From Styela clava (lineage: Eukaryota; Chordata; Ascidiacea; Stolidobranchia; Styelidae): a DNA stretch of 64,000 nucleotides. A program made the translations under genes and the position numbers. Below the pieces are notes generated by a model. The model saw only the letters and a list, made by a program, of their open reading frames with translations. It did not search any database and was not told the DNA's origin. The DNA is taken from positions 3,224,001-3,288,000 of the forward strand of contig NC_135261.1 of assembly GCF_964204865.1 (NCBI RefSeq), given 5' to 3'. Below are positions 45,191-57,416 of this stretch, piece after piece. Within the stretch, counting starts at the first letter, position 1. Each line of letters begins with the position of its first letter.

Positions 45191-46643
45191 GATTTTATTA
45201 TAGATACCTTCAGTTGATTTCTTTGTTTTTTCAAGAAAACAGCTGAGAAAGGTGTTTTTATTTAGAGTATTGATATTTGATTCTTGCGTGACCCCTTTTC
45301 TCACACCACATCTTCAGATAAGCAAGTAACACGATACATTGATACATCCACCCCCCACAGGTATCACGACAAAAAATTCATTGTGTTTCTGTAATACCTA
45401 ATGTTATATTATAATACAAAAGCCGCATAGTTGTCTGTTTTTTGTAAGTTGTCTATATGTTAAATCCAATATTTGTATTGTTTTATCTACGCCCACACGC
45501 TCGAAAATTGCGCGTGAAATTAAAAACAAATTCAAATACTCCTAATTTATGAGGTGATGTATGGAAAACAATTCAAACGCACAACTAAATGGATTTTATC
45601 TATGAACCATAAATGGCAAAAACTTTTAACCCATTCAACTAGTCAATTAGTAAACAAGGTAAGAAAAAGGATAAATTTGAATGACATGGCACAAGAATAA
45701 ATGGTGATTAACTATGTTGAAATCTGATAAATCGTACAATGAATACTATATGTAATTTGTTATATAAAAAAATCTGTTTGGTCGTTCAAACATTAGGGTA
45801 GTTGAACTAACTTCGGGAATGAAGTTATTAAAATAATATATATATCTTAAATACCCGGTACCACAAGGAAATCTATTGCACCGCGAAGACGGCTGTTCTA
45901 TTTATCAGTTGCTTTTCAAGCGGTAATGCCTCTGTTTTATTCTAATTGTTTTTCCATACGACCAGTATAATGTAACCTTCGTGTCTCGAGATTTAGTATC
46001 TTTGTTCTTGTGACTATATTTAACAGAGATCAAGTACGGAAAGAATAGGAAGCATATCTTTAAAGCACTATTTTTTCTGTGGCCCGTAAATGGCAAAGGA
46101 AAAGGGGGCATTCATTTATCGAACGCTCACTTCTTTAATCTTTTCGTAAGACGTAAGGTCTCAAAAATGTTTTGTTTATTTTTTGCCGAGCGGCTTGTCA
46201 GATTTTGACAGAGTATGGTCGGAAGAAACGGTTGACATATTGGGTTGTTTTTTAACATATGATACTACTGCTGGTAGCTTAAGGAAATGTGCTGGAATCT
46301 TGTAGCAAAGTTTAATTCCTGAACTTAGATGTCGGAAAGACTTTTAATAAATCTATATATTCTACTTTGTGGCGTTAACTTACAGCTCTTTTGATTTCGG
46401 TCAGTGTGAAATATTTTTTAAATTACTAAATAATTTTTAAACTATTCAACATTTAGTAACTACTAGGGATGGGCCGGGATTCGGATCCGGACTCGGATTC
46501 GAGTCGAAACCACGCATTTTTTGGACTCGGATTCGATTTCGAGTCCACGTCATTTTTACAGAGTCTATGATAAATTCTGTTTTTACTAATTTTTGCCTAT
46601 GTTTGTACTTTTACCTCTATAAATCTCAGTATATACCCTAACT

Positions 46644-46948
46644 CAGGGGTGGGCAAACTACGAACCGCGGGCCAAATCCGGCCCGTTGGGTAATTCAATG
46701 CCGTCCGATGCTGCCACAACCGAACTAAAACCAAATTTTGATGTTTTTGCAAAAAATAGCTCAAGGTATTTGTTGAGATCGTTCATTAAATTTAGTTTTG
46801 GCACGGGGATTATTGTTTTCCACTTTTGCTTTTGTAACACTCTAAATATTATGCATAAAATATAATTTTTTACGTCACATTTACAGGGCCCGCCAGTCTG
46901 AATGGGCGAAATTTTTGGCCCCGGGTCCAAAAACCTTGCCCATTCTTT
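46644..46948. mobile_element. hAT MITE with 8-bp target duplication CCCTAACT
   Basis: Left end CAGGGGTGGGCAAACTACG with CGGGCCAAATCCGGCCCG; right end carries the inverted GACCCGGGGCCAAA-like block. CCCTAACT flanks it at 46636-46643 and 46949-46956. The target has TA at its centre. Confidence 0.85.
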
Positions 46949-47123
46949 CCCTAACTGATTAAAACGCATGGTAACAACTATTGATCGCTCATAACAATGA
47001 TGTCGTCGCCAGTCGCCTTCAAAAACTATATATCCTTTTTGGTATACACGTGAACAATAGAATATGTGTTAGCGCAATATTTTTAAGTCTTCGATTCGCG
47101 TAAAAATGAAACATGCTCTAGAT

Positions 47124-48399
47124 CATAGGTTCTCAAAGTGCTCCGTACGGAGCCCCAGGGCTCCGCGAGAGAAACCCAGGGGCTCCGCGAGCTATTCGAT
47201 TACTTTTCAAAATAATGACTAGTTTTGTAGCTGTTCAAAGAAGCAATACAACACTTTGATAAATTTTGACAACAATATAGCCTCGAAATATGGCAAAGAG
47301 GCGGAATTAAAAAAAGACATTATTTATAAGCTGGAGCTCAGCCAGGATTCTCAAGAGGTGGGGATTTGCGCGCAACATTCTTTGCGATTATAAAAACGGA
47401 TAACGAGATTTCTGTTGCGTAAAATATTCAATGTATGGCCGATGCGAGCATTTAAATAAAGTGTCTTGTCGTAATAATTCAATTGTACTCATAGATACTC
47501 AAGTTTGATTCGAGATTACTATTAGGATTACTAAAATGAAAGAATACTATTCTAAAATAACATAAAATACGTGATAAACTGCCAACTATAAATAAATTGG
47601 AGTCGTATTTTTGCGATCTTGGAATTTGTCAAACTTAATTTGTTTGTTTGCACTCGAGATTAATATTAAGCAAGATATCGCCGTTTAAAAAATCACAAGA
47701 TCTGGGCAAAATACGATTGAAATTTATTTTAATGCATTCGGCACCGTCGGTTGTTTCAGAATAATAAAAAAAAGGTAAATCGCGCACACAATTGACTGTG
47801 TTTCGATTTCGCAGTTACTATACGATGAATAACCAAAAAAAAACTAACATTACACCAAATTTTGTGATTTACAATGCCTATAAAAGCGTTTTTCACATTG
47901 AACTCATAATTCCCCACGAGAACAAAGAAGCAATTATCGTCGTCATTGTGGAACAATACATGTATATGCCGAAGAAAATTTTTGATTTAGGGAGAATAAA
48001 CACCGGCGTAAAGATGTTTAAAAACATGCCATGCTGACGAAAACTATCGGTGATTGTAACAAAATGCAATCGCGCACGTTATTAGGGGCCTTTTGAGTCT
48101 TCCGAAAATGTCAAAAGGGAAAAGATTCGACCCCTAGTTTATTAATATGTTTGTCAAGTGGAAGTCAAATTTACAGGTTTAGTAAGAGTATATATAATTT
48201 ATCTTTGAAATTTTGATTTATTTATGACTTGCATTAACCCCATTAAATAAAGGTTTAGCATTTAAATTAAGTTAAGTACTTTTAACTTACTCAGGAATAT
48301 TTATCGGAAAGCTACAATTTTAACATATCTTTTGGGGCTCCGCGAATAATAGTCAACCTTTTCAGGGGCTCCGCAACACCAAAAGTTTGAGAACCCCTG
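47124..48399. mobile_element. hAT-like element, family H1, copy 2
   Basis: CATAGGTTCTCAAAGTGCTC at the left, AAAGTTTGAGAACCCCTG at the right. The 8-bp flank CTCTAGAT occurs at 47116-47123 and 48400-48407. 1276 bp, no transposase; a short open frame inside is not conserved in copy 1. Confidence 0.88.
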
Positions 48400-48737
48400 C
48401 TCTAGATCAACCCAGGGGGGAATTATTCAATACCTCTTTTAAATCGAGTTTATTACGTGCAATCATTTCCCTAAAAAGAGAGCAATTGGAAACATGGAGA
48501 ATTTTAGAATTTTTACATGCACTACTAAATAAAAAGCGTCAAAAAGAAAAACGGCGTTGGTGTATAGAATGCCAACTTATTCCAATTTTATTTGAAAAAC
48601 AAAATGTCTTAGGATTCATTGTGTATTTCTTGCCGAGCGTTATGTTAGACTTGAACAGGATTTATAAGTTCGGTGGCTATATGGAATGCAAACAATTTTT
48701 TTAAACAAATTTTACTATATTTATTATCTTAATAAAT

Positions 48738-48832
48738 GGGCTACCAAGATTGCGCACAAACTGAACCCTAACCTTGTACACATATTATATTTAGGTTGTT
48801 CGCCATCTTGGTACACATACTTCGGGAGCTCC
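48738..48832. mobile_element. Snap-back MITE alpha, unit 4
   Basis: Same element and site, downstream of the composite insertion. Confidence 0.65.
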
Positions 48833-49393
48833 AGTGAATGTGCTGAAATTTTTTAGCAAAGTTTAACTCTGGTAATTGCTGCCCGAATTGCTGCTCATAA
48901 AGCCTTACACTTAATTTTAATCAAGCACCTCCTCATTCAAGAAAACTGCCGTATGTGCGAGATAGGTATTTTATTTAAGACTTTATATTTGACGTCTTGC
49001 TATCGACGTAATACATATTACAATCGCGGAACGTTTTGTAACGAAACATTCTTAGATATTTTGTATTCTTCATGATGTTCATGTTTATTTGTATCTATGC
49101 CATTTATTTTCGGGACTCTAATCAGATATTCATATGATACGGCGCGTGCCCGGTCAACCCTTAGTTTGCCCATCATCTTTATTTATATTTATAGATGTGA
49201 TATGTAAAAAGTAAATGGAGGGATTCATGAGAGTTACATTGAGGGCTGAGTTAGACATTAGACGCGACTAGGGGACTCAGGGGGCATTATTGAAGTGAAT
49301 AACTTCGGAAGGATATTTCTGTAGTTGCATTTCAAATATAAAAATCAAGTAAAAGATTATAAATATTTTAAACAATTCATATTTTTAATCTAT

Positions 49394-49503
49394 GGCGCTC
49401 CAGCAGTATGCGCACCAAGATGGCGCACAACCTGATAACTCTAACCTTGTACACACTATGTTAAGTTTGTGCGCCATCTTGGTGCACATTCTTCAGGAGC
49501 ACC
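49394..49503. mobile_element. Snap-back MITE beta, unit 4
   Basis: Same element and site; two bases shorter in the loop. Confidence 0.8.
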
Positions 49504-51711
49504 GATTTTATTATAGATACCTTCAGTTGATTTCTTTGTTTTTTTCAAGAAAACAGCTGAGAAAGGTGTTTTTATTTAGAGTATTGATATTTGATTCTTG
49601 CGTGACCCCTTTTCTTACACCACATCTTCAGATAAGCAAGTAACATGATACATCCACCCCCCACAGGTATCACGACAAAAAATTCATTGTGTTTCTGTAA
49701 TACCTAATGTTATATTATAATACAAAAGCCGCATAGTTGTCTGTTTTCTGTAAGTTGTCTATAGGTTAAATCCATTATTTGTATTGTTTCATCTACGCCC
49801 ACACGCTCGAAAATTGCGCGTGAAATTAAAACAAAATTCAATTAACTCCTAATTTATGAAGTGATGTATGGAAAACAATTCAAACGCACCACTAAATGGA
49901 TTTTATCTATGAACCATGAATGGCAAAAAATGATAATATTGTGTTGGACTTTAACTTATTCAACTAGTCAATTAGTAAACAAGGTAAGAAAAAGGATAAA
50001 TTTAAATGACATGGCACAAGAATAAATGGTGCTTAACTATGTTGAAATCTGATAAATCGTAAAATGAATACTATCTGTAAACTGTTATATTAAAAAATCT
50101 GTTTGGTCGTTCAAACATTAGGGTAGTTGAACTAACTTCGGGAATGAAGTTATTAAAATAATATATATATCTTAAATACCCGGTACCACAAGGAAATCTA
50201 TTGCACCGCGAAGACGGCTGTTCTATTTATTAGTTGCTTTTCAAGCGGTAATGCCTTTGTTTTATTCTAATTGTTTTTCCATACGACCAGTATAATGTTA
50301 CCTTCGTGTCTCGACTTTAGTATCTTTGTTCTTGTGACTATATTTAACAGAAATCAAGTATGGAAAGAATAGGAAACATATCCTTAAAGCACTATTTTAT
50401 CTGTGGCCCGTAAATGGCAATGGAAAAGGGGCATTCATTTATCGAACGCTCACTTCTTTAATCTTTTCGAAAGACGTAAGGTCTCAAAAATGTTTTGTTT
50501 ATTTTTTGCCGAGCGTTTTGTCAGATTTTGGCAGAGTATGGTCGGAAGAAACGGTTGACATATTAAGTTGTTTTTTAACATATGATACTACTGCTGGCTT
50601 AAGGGAATGTGCTGGAATCTTGTAGCAAAGTTTAATTCCTGAACTCAGATGTCGGAAAGACTTTTAATAAATCTACATATTCTATTTTGTGGCGTTAACT
50701 TACAGCTCTTTTGATTTCATTCAGTGTAAAATATTTTTTAAATTACTAAATAATTTTTAAACTATTAAACATTTAGTAACTAGTACCCATTTGAATAGAA
50801 ATAAACCAAAATTTATATGATACATATTTATTTGCTTGAAAAATTCGTCTTAGCTGCTGAAATAGCGGCATTTAATATGATAGTTCTTGTCTGAACAGGC
50901 CTGACCTCGATCAGACAAAACGATACGAAAATACGTTTGTGTAAGTGTGCAGCAAGATTTCCAAATGGAATAGAATGGTTTACTCTTCATTCTTGCTTAG
51001 TTCTATCTTCGATAGCTTCTTATTGTCACGATATATTGTCGAATAACTCGAGGCTTATAAAGCTATGTAATTTAGCAAATCTGGTATGTTTTAAAGTTAA
51101 ACCATTGCTATTGTTTGATTTGCTTAAAGTAAGGTTAGAAAATAAATTGAACACAGCTGCCAAAAGGAGTGAATTGCTATGTTGAATTGTCAAGTATCCT
51201 ACTGTGAATACTATTTGTAAACTATTATATAAAAAAAAAATTGTTGTGTTGATATCGTGACTTTTAAACCAACTTCAAGAATGAGGTAAAAATACCACAA
51301 ATAATTGTAAGTCAAAGAAAACAGAGGGGTTATATTTTTGTTGTTGTTATTCAAGCGTTGGTGCCTTATTTTGATCGTATCATATTTTTATACTATCAAT
51401 ATATCGTTACTATCATGTATAGGTAAAAAATAAATCCTTTCGACCATGTAAGACTGGACCACATGGCAAGTATCAGTTGCGTCTTTATATCTCAATTTCA
51501 TCTGTGGCGCGTAAGCGTCAAAAAGAAAAACGGCGTTGGTGTATAGAATGCCAACTTATTCCAATTTTATTTGAAAAACAAAATGTCTTAGGATTTGTGT
51601 ATTTCTTGCCGAGCGTTATGTTAGACTTAGACAGGTTATAAGTTCGGTGGCTATATGTAATGCAAACAATTTTTTTAAATAAATTTTATTATATCTATTA
51701 TCTTAATAAAT

Positions 51712-51821
51712 GGGCGTTCCCGAAGTATGTCTACCAAGATGGCGGACAAACTGAACCCTAATCTTGTACACATATTATTTTAGGTTGTGCGCCATCTTGA
51801 TACACATACTTCGGGAGCTCC
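51712..51821. mobile_element. Snap-back MITE alpha, unit 5 (most complete)
   Basis: This copy keeps the left end GGGCGTTCCCGAAGTATG that units 2-4 have lost, so its ends are inverted in full with CATACTTCGGGAGCTCC. Confidence 0.75.
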
Positions 51822-52368
51822 ATTGAATGTGCTGAAATTTTTTAGCAAAGTTTAACTCTGGTAATTGCTGCTCATAAAGCCTTACACTTAATTTTTATCA
51901 AGCACCTCCTCATTCAAGAAAACTGCCGTCTGTGCGAGATAGGTATTTTATTTAAGACTTTATATTCGACGTCTTGCTGTCGACGTAATATATATTACAA
52001 TCGGGACGTTTTGTAACAAAACATTTTTAGATATTTTGTATTCTTCATGATGTTCATGTTTGTTTGTATCTATGCCATTTATTTTCGGGACTCTAATTAG
52101 ATATTCATATGATACGGCGCGTGCCCGATCAACCCTTAGTTTGCCCATCATCTTTATTTATATTAAAGATGTGATATGTAAAAAGTAAATGGAGGGATTC
52201 ATGAGAGTTACATTGAGGGCTGAGTTAGACATTAGAGGCGACTAGAAGACTTAGGGAGCATTATTGAAGTGAATAACTCCGGAAGGATATTTCTGTAGCT
52301 GCGTTCTAAGTATAAAAATCAAGTAAAGGATAATAAATATTCTAAACAATCCATATTTTTATTTCTAT

Positions 52369-52480
52369 GGCGCTCCAGCAGTATGTGCACCAAGATAGCG
52401 CACAACCTGATAACTTTAACTTTGTACACATACCATGTTAAGGTTGTGCGCCATCTTGGTGCACATTCTTCAGGAGCACC
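52369..52480. mobile_element. Snap-back MITE beta, unit 5
   Basis: Same element and site as in units 2-4, with AAGATAGCGCAC on the left arm. Confidence 0.8.
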
Positions 52481-53957
52481 GATTTTATTATAGATACCTT
52501 CAGTTGATTTCTTTGTTTTTTCAAGAAAACAGCTGAGAAAGGTGTTTTTTTTTAGAGTCTTGATATTTGATTCTTGCGTGACGCCTTTTTTATACCACAT
52601 CTTCAGATAAGCAATAACATGATACATCCAACCCCACAGGTATCACGACAAAAATTCATTGTGTTTCTGTAATACCTAATTTTATATTATAATACAAAAG
52701 TCGCATAGTTGGGTCTTTTTGTAAGTTTTCATTATGTGTAAGCCTTTATTTGTTTGTTAAGCTCTCACACGCTCGAAATTGTGCGTGAAATTGAAACAAA
52801 ATTCAACGAACTCCTAATTTATGAGGTGATGTATGGCAAACAATTCAAACGCACCACTAAATGGATTTTATCTATGAACCTTAATGGCAAAAAAAATAAT
52901 GTGTTGGACTTTAAATTATTCAACTAGTCAATTAGTAAACAAGGTAAGAAAAAGGATAAATTTAAATGACATGGCACAATGGTGATTAACTATGTCAAAA
53001 TCTGATAAATCGTATAGTGAGTACTATCTGTATACTATCATATGAAAAAATCTGTTTGGTCGTTCAAATATTAAGGTAGTTAAACTAACTTCGAGTATGA
53101 AGTTATTGAAATTATATATACGTCTCACATACCCGGTTCCACAAGGAAATCTAAGGCACCGCGAAGAGGGATGTTCTATTTTTCAGTCGCTTCTTAAGCG
53201 TGAATGCCTCTGTTTTGATTTTATTGTTCGTCCATACGACCAGTATAATGTTACCTTCGTGTATCGGCAAGATATGAAGTACCTTTGTTCTTGTTCGACT
53301 GTATTTAACAGAGATCAAGTATGGCAAGAATAGTAAGCATATCTTCAAAGCACTATTTTATCGGTGTCCCGTAAATGGCAAGCGGTTGACATATTGGGTT
53401 GTGCTTTGACATATGATACTACTGCTAGTAGCTTAAGGGAATGTGCTGGAATCTTTCAGCAAAGTATAATTCCAAAAATTAGATGTCCGAAAGGCTTTCA
53501 ATAAATCTTCATATTCTATTTTGAGGTGTTAACTAACAGCTTTTTCGATTTCGGTCAGTGTAAAATATTTCTTAATACTGAAAAATTTATAAACTATTCA
53601 ACATTCAGTAATTACCCACCTGAATAGAAATAAATCAAAAATTATATAATTACATATTTATTTCCTTGAAAATTTCGTCTTAGCTTCTGAAATATCGGCG
53701 TTAAATATGATAGTTCTTATCTGAACAGGCCGAACCTCGATCAGACAAAACGATACGTAAATACGTTTGTGTCCAAGATTTCCGAATGGAATAGAATGGT
53801 TTACTCTTCATTCTTGCTTAGTTCTATCTTTGATAACTTCTTATTGTCCCGATATATGATAGAATATCTCGAGGCTTATAAAGCAATACGATTTAGCAAT
53901 CCTGGTATGTTTTAAAGTTAAACCATTGCTATTGTTTGATTTGCATTGTAATATAGG

Positions 53958-54264
53958 TCAATTCATGCCTCTATCGCCGTATTTTGAATTTATCGTTTAT
54001 TTGAGTATCTATCTTCACGTTAAGTGTATTTTCACTTAGAATATTGAATGTCTTACTATCGTTATAATATGTCACAGAATTACGCGAAGCTTTTTAACGC
54101 TGCGTTTTATGATTTTTTATTATTATTCTGAATGTTCATGTGTGTTTGTTTGTACCGATCAGTTTGTCCACCACCTTATTTTTCATTTATAGATTCTGTT
54201 TTATTCAGACATTGAAAACTAAATGGAGAGATTTATATTGAAGACATTATGTATTTCATTGTGT
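53958..54264. other. Degenerate end of the A+B array
   Basis: Scraps of A-half sequence (for example AGAATATTGAATGTCTTACTATCG and the GTTTGTTTGTACCGAT stretch) are still visible to about 54250, then similarity is lost. Confidence 0.45.
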
Positions 54265-54272
54265 ATCTAGAT

Positions 54273-54579
54273 CAGGGGTGCACAACACAAATGAGGACAT
54301 GTGCCAAATTTTTCAAATTAATCTCGTCGCGTGCCACGCACAATCGTTGGTATTGTAAATTAACTCCTGTAAAACAAACAAATTCCAATAATAATACATA
54401 ATAACGAATATCTATTTATTGAAACAGTTTAATGTCCTGAAAAACTGCTGATTTTGATATAAACGTGATATTTTAATGTATATCATATATAATTCTTTTT
54501 GTCCAAAACCTTTCGCGTGCCACGTTTGAGCGTATGGCGTGCCAAATTTGGCACGCGTGCCCCGTGTTGTGCACCCCTG
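54273..54579. mobile_element. hAT MITE with 8-bp target duplication ATCTAGAT
   Basis: CAGGGGTGCACAACAC at the left is perfectly inverted as GTGTTGTGCACCCCTG at the right. ATCTAGAT lies at 54265-54272 and 54580-54587. 307 bp, non-coding. Confidence 0.93.
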
Positions 54580-54589
54580 ATCTAGATTA

Positions 54590-55235
54590 CTCGATCTCAT
54601 ACTAAAATCAATACTATTGAAAAGGTGGCTGTTTTTGTAACTTTCCATTCGAGCGTGTGTGCCTTTTTTGTATTGAACTGTTGGAAAAATATCATTGCAC
54701 TCGTAAACAATTCATTCCAAAATCAAGTGAGAGAAACGTAAAATAGTGACCTTTGACCCGTTTCCCTCCATGTCCGAAGGTGACTTTTAAGTTCCGTGTA
54801 CTTGACACATGTACGGTGGCACAGACATGCATTAGTTGTTACTGTGTGCATTAGCTGTTCAAGTTTATCTATCTGGAATGTGTTCTGTTTTGGAATGTGA
54901 ATGAAGTTTGCAATAGCAATATAGTTGTGCGTGCATACACACCACCTTGCGAAGAAGACATTTGACAGTTTTGTCTCCAATGTTACAATATCGCAGGGAT
55001 ATTTCAGAGATGAATTAAAACGAAGCGAAATAAACTAACATAAGGCCAACATAGAATAAATATTGAACACACAAAACACATATGACTAAAAATAACAAAA
55101 AATAACTTTCTCTCCAAAAGGGTTTTGACAGACAAAGAAAATCTAAACATGAAATGATTTTCGTCGTATTTGAATTTTATTGCATTCGCTTTTAGAATTC
55201 GACGGTTGGAAGACATTATTTAAACCTATCATACT
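54590..55235. other. No recognised gene
   Basis: Two minus-strand open frames (54723-54980 and 55004-55216) show no domain or splice pattern that I can support. Confidence 0.3.
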
Positions 55236-55239
55236 TAAC

Positions 55240-55330
55240 CTATCATAGTTGCGCAACAATCATAATGTCTCGCTTGGTTTGACTTTTATGCTCAATATAA
55301 AATGCTGAATAAAAACACTTTGCCGATGCA
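55240..55330 (+). repeat. Decayed 5S upstream spacer
   Basis: TTGCGCAACAATCATAATGTC and TCAATATAAAATGCTGAATA match the last 100 bp of the array spacer (for example 8355-8440), including the TATA-like box. Confidence 0.8.
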
Positions 55331-55430
55331 TGCGAATATACCTTGCTGAATGAATACAACCGATCTCGTTTGATTCAGGAGGGTAATTATTAATTGGTGA
55401 ATGGCCAAGGATACCAAGAGTTGCAGGCGT
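55331..55430 (+). pseudogene. 5S rRNA pseudogene (orphan copy)
   Basis: TGAATACAACCGATCTCGTT and GGTGAATGGCCAAGGATACC align to the 5S gene with several deletions. The A-box region is lost and the C box damaged, so it should not be transcribed as 5S. It is preceded by matching spacer, so it is a former array unit and not a retroposed RNA. Confidence 0.8.
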
Positions 55431-55594
55431 TTTCTCAAAATCAGTTTTAAATTGAAACCGTGAAAGTTTTATTGTCCATATTGTTACAATGCATTTTTCC
55501 TCATTTCCCCGATCTTCTTCGGTTTCATATGATTTTCCTCAAATATGTTAGCGTGAATTTGGAGTTGTTATTAGATGTGAGGTAGTACTTCGGT

Positions 55595-55818
55595 CCTCCT
55601 GTAGTATGGGAACCAAGATGGTGGACACCGGAACGTAGTATGTGTACCAGGTTAGGGTTAGGCCATAATTTCAGGTACAAATACTACGGGAGTCACTTGG
55701 ATAGTCACCGAACTCGTAATAGAACTAAACTAAGGAAAATTGGAATAAAATTATGCCCTAACCTGGTACACATACTACGTTCCGGTGTCCGCCATCTTGG
55801 TTCGCATACTACAGGAGT
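55595..55818. mobile_element. Snap-back MITE family M1, uninterrupted
   Basis: CTCCTGTAGTATGGGAACC, CACCGGAACGTAGTATGTG and CCAGGTTAGGGTTAGGCC on the left are inverted on the right (CCTAACCTGGTACACATAC ... CGCATACTACAGGAG). It is the reference for the split copy at 32049-33139. Confidence 0.85.
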
Positions 55819-57416
55819 AGCGGAACTTCAACTACTCTACATGGCCTGCCGTATATTTCTTTATCTTGCATTTCTCGTGATATATTCACACCACTACTAC
55901 TATTCATATTTGAGCTGTTTTTAAACTTTGGATTGTGTTTGTTCACATGAATTCAAAACAGCAAAAAAAATTGAACTATTTCGCCTTGATAAGAAAAGTA
56001 ATTTGTATATTGATGCCAATTATTGATTAAGAAAGCCGGTTTTTCTTATTAATGACCAATTTTGCACGCAAGATTCTGGAGACAGGAATTTTTGCGGTTC
56101 TTCATTGTTTATTCAATTAATTCATCCTGAGTGAACCGACTAAAGCAACGATCTTCTGTAAATATAAATGCTATAAAGAGAAAAATACTATTGACGCTCA
56201 TAACACTGTCACTCAATTGCATCTATTAGTACCCGCTAACCAGCACAAATTTGACCTTTATAGTCACTTGCCTGCGCACGTTTAACAGTAATTAGGCACC
56301 CCGGTGAGGCCGCGACTCACAGTTTGGGAACCACTGGTCTACGGGTTGCACAAAAATACAGTGTTCATGCTTCAATACTTTGGTAGAATGTTTGAGTATT
56401 CATATAAAATGATATTAACACAGGCAGGTGGGACATGGAATTTTTGACACACCAGCGCCACAGTGTCGTTAATGGCGCAAACCATTCCCTCGCTTGGCAA
56501 AAACCACTGTATTCATGAGTATACGAATAAAGAACTAAATTAGGCAAAGCTAAGCGATAAATGCATTGCTGTTTTAGATAGTGATTTATGTCTATTTTTA
56601 GGTTTTGCTGTTAGATCTAAGAACTACAAAAATGTTTTAAGCAAATAATCGATTCTAGAAATGCATCTGAAATTATGAACGCGCGAACCATGTGTGGGCC
56701 GCACTTATTGAATAACAACTGTGGGATGTTTGCGCGCGTCGAATAACCTCTGGATGGATTGAGGGAAATACCCGGGTTTTGTATACTCGGTGCTACCGCT
56801 GTATCACTTCCTTTTGTAGTTACATACATTTATCGTGACTCTCGCTCGTTCTGTAACTCAGTATTTGAGGTTCCTTTAGTTTAGACTACTTCGCCACAGT
56901 AAGAGCAATATTGCCAATAAGTTAACAGGATTTATTTAGCGAGTGGTGCGTTTTTAAGGCGTTTTTTTATTACTACCTATTGAAAATTGTAGTTATGCAT
57001 GGACATTGCGATTCTCTAAAGCAACATATTCAGATATCAGACATACAATGTTATTGCAGTACCGCATATACTGCTGTACTGCGAATTGCATAGAGGCATG
57101 TTCAAGACATTTCAGTTCCAAGAGATTGAATTGACGAGTTGTGTTCACATTATTTCTCCGTATACAGATTTCCCATGTCCATTATATGGCATAGATGGCA
57201 TGGTATAGAATCTCCAATACTTTAAAATGGCTGTATGGGGATAGTTGCTACATTCGAAAATGGGTGCCATAGGTGGGGATAATGTGTCTTTTCAGCGACC
57301 TAGCATTGCAGTCCGAAGAATAACATTGTTTCCATTTCTTTATAAATATGCCACAGATGGGCCGTGTATCTGTGTCATGCTTCATGAAGAGACCTAGTCA
57401 GATGAGCATAAAGTGA
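55819..57416. other. Intergenic; one solitary hAT end
   Basis: 56290-56337 reads CACCCCGGTGAGGCCGCGAC ... AGTTTGGGAACCACTG, the right end of an H2-type hAT element without a visible left partner. The rest has no feature I can support. The region next to 57417 would hold the promoter of the gene at 57703. Confidence 0.4.

Larger units (their letters stand above)
46462..48534. mobile_element. Composite insertion in array unit 3/4 with nested hAT elements
   Basis: The B half of unit 3 breaks at AACATTTAGTAACTAC, followed by TAGGGATGGGCCGGGATTCG and inverted GACTCGGATTCGA motifs. Array sequence resumes at AAGCGTCAAAAAG in an A half. Compared with intact units, about 0.7 kb of array is missing at this join. 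Two hAT elements lie inside. Confidence 0.7.
38150..53957 (+). repeat. Local tandem array of ~2985-bp A+B units
   Basis: Five units are seen: about 38150-41005, 41006-43990, 43991-46461, 48535-51283 and 51284-53957. The B-half marker ACCACAAGGAAATCTATTG recurs at about 39890, 42875, 45860, 50185 and 53137. Each unit has an A half (core VYFLPSVMLDL frame) and a B half (core VYFLPSVLSDF), which are themselves distant duplicates. Units 2 and 3 are nearly identical; unit 1 and unit 5 are the most divergent. The array has no known gene; what it is remains unclear. Confidence 0.85.

Noticed and set aside
46658-46969. 103-codon minus-strand frame with GC-rich start
   Set aside because: It lies almost wholly within a hAT MITE with exact target duplications; the frame is a by-product of the TIR.
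47792-48037. Open frame in the 1276-bp hAT element as a transposase
   Set aside because: It is only 81 codons, lacks hAT catalytic motifs and is not conserved in the related element at 34514.
55640-55680. GGTTAGGGTTAGG as an interstitial telomere repeat
   Set aside because: It occurs in every copy of the M1 MITE family at the same place, as part of the arm, with only two units.
56617-56829. 70-codon minus-strand frame ending with MYVTTKGSD-type start
   Set aside because: No domain, no splice support; similar frames arise by chance at this density.
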